A DNA stretch of 64,000 nt from Melastoma dodecandrum. Its lineage: Eukaryota; Streptophyta; Magnoliopsida; Myrtales; Melastomataceae. The position numbers and the translations under genes are program-made. Shown here one piece after another: positions 61,567-64,000 of the stretch; within the stretch, counting starts at the first letter, position 1; each line of letters starts with the position of its first letter. Location: NCBI GenBank assembly GCA_029817715.1, contig JARUPY010000085.1:6696001-6760000 (forward strand), in the 5' to 3' direction. The notes under the pieces were generated by a model. That model ran no database searches, was not told the origin of the DNA, and saw nothing but the letters and a program-made list of their open reading frames with translations.

Positions 61567-62779
61567 ATAATGTTATTCTACCCCAGTTGTTATATTATTG
61601 AGGATATTAATAAATAAATAAATGAAATATCAGACTCTTTCATTTCATTGCAGTTTGGATGACTCATGTGTGACTCGTAGTCAAGGAAAGCCAAGTCCTG
61701 TCTCTGTGGTGTGGGCCCTTTTATTAATATTATTATCATTATTATTATTTTGGTAATTGTTAGTAATCTAACCTCTCTGTGTGTGTGTGTGTGTGGACGA
61801 CAAGACAAATACATAACCAACACCACATTTATTAATCTAAAGTAAATAAAATAAAGAATTTTGCATTTTTATTAAAAAAAAAAATTTCCCTTTTTCATCA
61901 AATTTGGTCTTTGGTAGTGTAATGATTGAGATTGTTTGCATGGGTGACTTTTATTAGACCGACCGCATTCAGAGTTGTAGTAGGCAAAGGGAGATGAAGA
62001 AAAAAGAAAACACTGCCTGCCTGCCTGCCTGCCTCAGTAGACCACTAGCCCGGCCCAAACGACTCATTATTCATTATTCATTATTATTGAGCCTTAAAAC
62101 TTTTTAGCATGCATGCATGCATGCCTACCTTAACAACATCCCTTTCAAATTGAGCATGACATTTTACTGGATTAATTATATGTCATTTGCTGATAAATTA
62201 ACGAATTCTTCGCTTAAAATAATGATTTCAATCCCGCGGGGGCAAATGGGTAAGTAGCTTTACGACATTTTAAGGCACAATGAGAGGCACGTGTGTTTGT
62301 CTTGGCCCCTCCCTATGATAAACCCAAAAGAAATGTTCTTTCTTTTTGGGTTTTTGATTGGAGGGGGTGGGGTGGGGTGGCTCTATCTATCTAGGACTCC
62401 TAATATAATTTAAAAAGCAAAGATAAGAAAAAGGTGCAAAAAGGGTAAGCAAAAAAAAAAAAAAAAGTGTCCAAATTCCAACAGTTAGTTCCTTTATCTC
62501 GGTGGGGTGTGGTGTATGATTATTTTCCCAATACAGACATAATCATGGAAGATTACATTATTTTTGCATCCCGATATCAAGGATTTTATATTTGATGATT
62601 AGGGAGAGTGAGAGTTGTGGGGGTGGGGGTCTTGTCTTTTTACCCCTGAGGAGGGATATCAATTGTAGCGTAAAAATTCAGAATTACGTCTTCTCAATCC
62701 GACAAGACTGTTCGTGACAATGATCATGTCTTCTTTCTTATGCCCTGCTGCAAGGGTTTCCTCGGCTCCTTCTTGATTA
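61567..62779. other. AT-rich intergenic region with microsatellites
   Basis: No gene seen. Holds (TG)n at 61778-61795, (CTGC)5 at 62013-62034, (GCAT)4 at 62107-62124 (also two overlapping RY motifs CATGCATG), TAATAA-type repeats and a poly-A run near 62452-62466. Confidence 0.6.
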
Positions 62780-62857
62780 TGGGCCTAAGCCCAGGATAAG
62801 TTGCAAGATAATGGGCCTAATAGCACATTTCGGGCCTCTTTCGGCCCACCTATAAAA
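62780..62857 (+). promoter_or_regulatory. promoter of the TXNDC9-like gene: site II motifs and TATA box
   Basis: TGGGCC at 62780-62785 and 62812-62817 and GGCCCA at 62843-62848 are followed by TATAAAA at 62851-62857, 89 bp before the start codon. This site II plus TATA arrangement is common in growth-related housekeeping genes. Confidence 0.65.
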
Positions 62858-62945
62858 TCAACCCCTTTTCGGACGTCTCTTGGGATCTCCTGCTCCCTCC
62901 TCTGAGATTCGAAATCGGAGATTTTCCACCTCCCGCCTCCGGAAA

Positions 62946-64000
62946 ATGGAGAATTCCAAGATCCAAGAGGTCGTCCCCTGGTCGGATTTCCCGGTTCGAT
63001 TTCCGATGCGTGGCGTTTGATTGGTTTCGTTTGGGTTGCGTCAGGTTATAGAGAAGAAGGTCCTGACTGTCGCCAAGGCCGTCGAGGAGGCCATCGACGA
63101 CGAGATCGCCGCCCTCGATCGGCTCGATGTGGACGACATCGAGGCACTGAGGGAGAGGAGGCTCCTCCAGATGAAGAAGATGGCGGAGAAGAAGCAGCGC
63201 TGGATCTCCCTGGGGCACGGGGATTACACCGACATCCCCTCCGAGAAGGACTTCTTCGCCGTCGTCAAGGCCAGCGAAAGGGTCGTCTGTCACTTCTACC
63301 GCGAGAACTGGCCCTGCAAGGTCAGTGCTTTAGGAACCTGGATGGGCTCTGTCCATCGAATCTATTCGGGTTTAGCTCGGACTTAAGGGATTTTCCGCGT
63401 AAAATGTCGACTATTGGCATAGCCGAACATCAAGAGAATGCATTTTGTTGATGATATAGTTGGAGAATGTATTGGGCTGGGTTTAGAGTGATGACCGAGA
63501 TAGTTCGTCTATGGAGGCAGTCCTTGGGTTTACAGCAAGCTGATTTTGTATTATAGGATTCTTGTCGACGTGATAGTGTAGTCGGGAATGGGAGTTGCCC
63601 GAGTGGAGCCTTAGAGGTGTGGGAATGTGATTTACGTTTCCGGGCTGTTTGTGCAGGTGATGGACAAGCACTTGAGCATTCTCTCAAAGCAACACTTGGA
63701 GACGCGGTTCGTGAAAATCCAGGCCGAGAAAAGCCCTTTCTTGGCCGAGAGACTAAAGATCGTCGTCCTTCCCACGCTTGCACTCATAAAGAACGCCAAA
63801 GTGGATGACTACGTGGTAAGAGACTGGTTTTACAATCAATGGGTAATCCTTCTTGTTCCTTGTGCTATTATTGTCGACCTTTATATCTGAAGGATTTGTC
63901 CTTTTGGGTCACGCTTCAGGTTGGGTTTGATCAGCTGGGTGGGACGGATGGGTTCAGCACCGAGGAATTGGAGGAGAGGCTGGCTAAATCTAAGATTATA
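62946..64000 (+). CDS. TXNDC9 / phosducin-like 3 (PLP3) homologue, 5' part
   Basis: Four exons are visible: 62946-62969, 63045-63320, 63657-63815 and 63920 to beyond the window end (partial, about 180 residues seen). The N-terminal helix VEEAIDDEIAALDRLD is followed by the conserved LRERRLLQMKKMAEKKQRW. A thioredoxin fold begins at DFFAVVKASERVVCHFYREN, with WPCKVMDKHLSILSK, ETRFVKIQAEKSPFL and LPTLALIKNAKV. The redox CxxC is absent (only one Cys at the site), as in other TXNDC9/PLP3 proteins, which act as co-chaperones of the CCT chaperonin in tubulin and actin folding. The last exon shows VGFDQLGGTDGFSTEELEER. The C-terminus lies outside the window. Confidence 0.95.

Overview
The window is nuclear DNA of a flowering plant, probably a eudicot. 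The genes have many GT-AG introns and belong to plant families (QUASIMODO-type methyltransferase, RSL-class bHLH, DUF936, DUF620, CYSTM, SERK-like leucine-rich-repeat protein). A cytosolic-type tRNA-Asn gene and a plant Tekay-type retrotransposon are also present. The species cannot be fixed from sequence alone. No bacterial, organellar or CRISPR features were seen. All gene models were built by hand from splice signals and reading-frame continuity, and exon sums were checked to be divisible by three.

Layout, left to right. 0-18 kb (mostly +): intronless 2-oxoglutarate/Fe(II) oxygenase with three upstream G-boxes; a small CYSTM stress-type peptide gene; a 17-exon coiled-coil gene; a repeat-rich gap with a MITE-like element and nested inverted repeats (11.5-13.6 kb); a PMT6/7-like Golgi methyltransferase; an intronless GNAT-like gene. 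18-26 kb: an RlmN-like radical SAM methyltransferase (-), tRNA-Asn(GTT) (+), a DUF936 gene (+) and an RSL-type bHLH gene (-). 27.1-37.0 kb: a complete Ty3/Tekay LTR retrotransposon (-) with 5-bp target duplication, primer site, polypurine tract and one uninterrupted Gag-Pol frame. 37.0-40.8 kb: gene-poor AT-rich DNA. 40.8-56 kb: a dense housekeeping block: ZFPL1-like (-) head to head with BUB3 (+); RPS29 (-) head to head with a Hfi1/ADA1-like SAGA subunit (+); a SERK-ectodomain-like LRR protein (-); a plant coiled-coil protein with an internal repeated motif (-) head to head with a SWS1/ZSWIM7 homologue (+). 56-64 kb: intergenic DNA with G/C homopolymers, a DUF620 gene (-), a Mutator-like element with 256-bp terminal inverted repeats and a perfect 9-bp target duplication, and the 5' part of a TXNDC9/phosducin-like gene (+), cut by the window end.

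Most genes are unrelated housekeeping or developmental genes and do not form a pathway. The most interesting structural points are: the young retrotransposon, whose 3' LTR lies 1.4 kb upstream of and co-oriented with the root-hair-type bHLH gene; the patchy LTR-LTR divergence; the Mutator-like element with a GC-rich interior; the nested inverted repeats at 12-13.5 kb; the seven-fold charged repeat in the 51.9-54.5 kb gene; and very short coding exons (9 nt in RPS29, 46 nt in the CYSTM gene) that a simple ORF scan misses.
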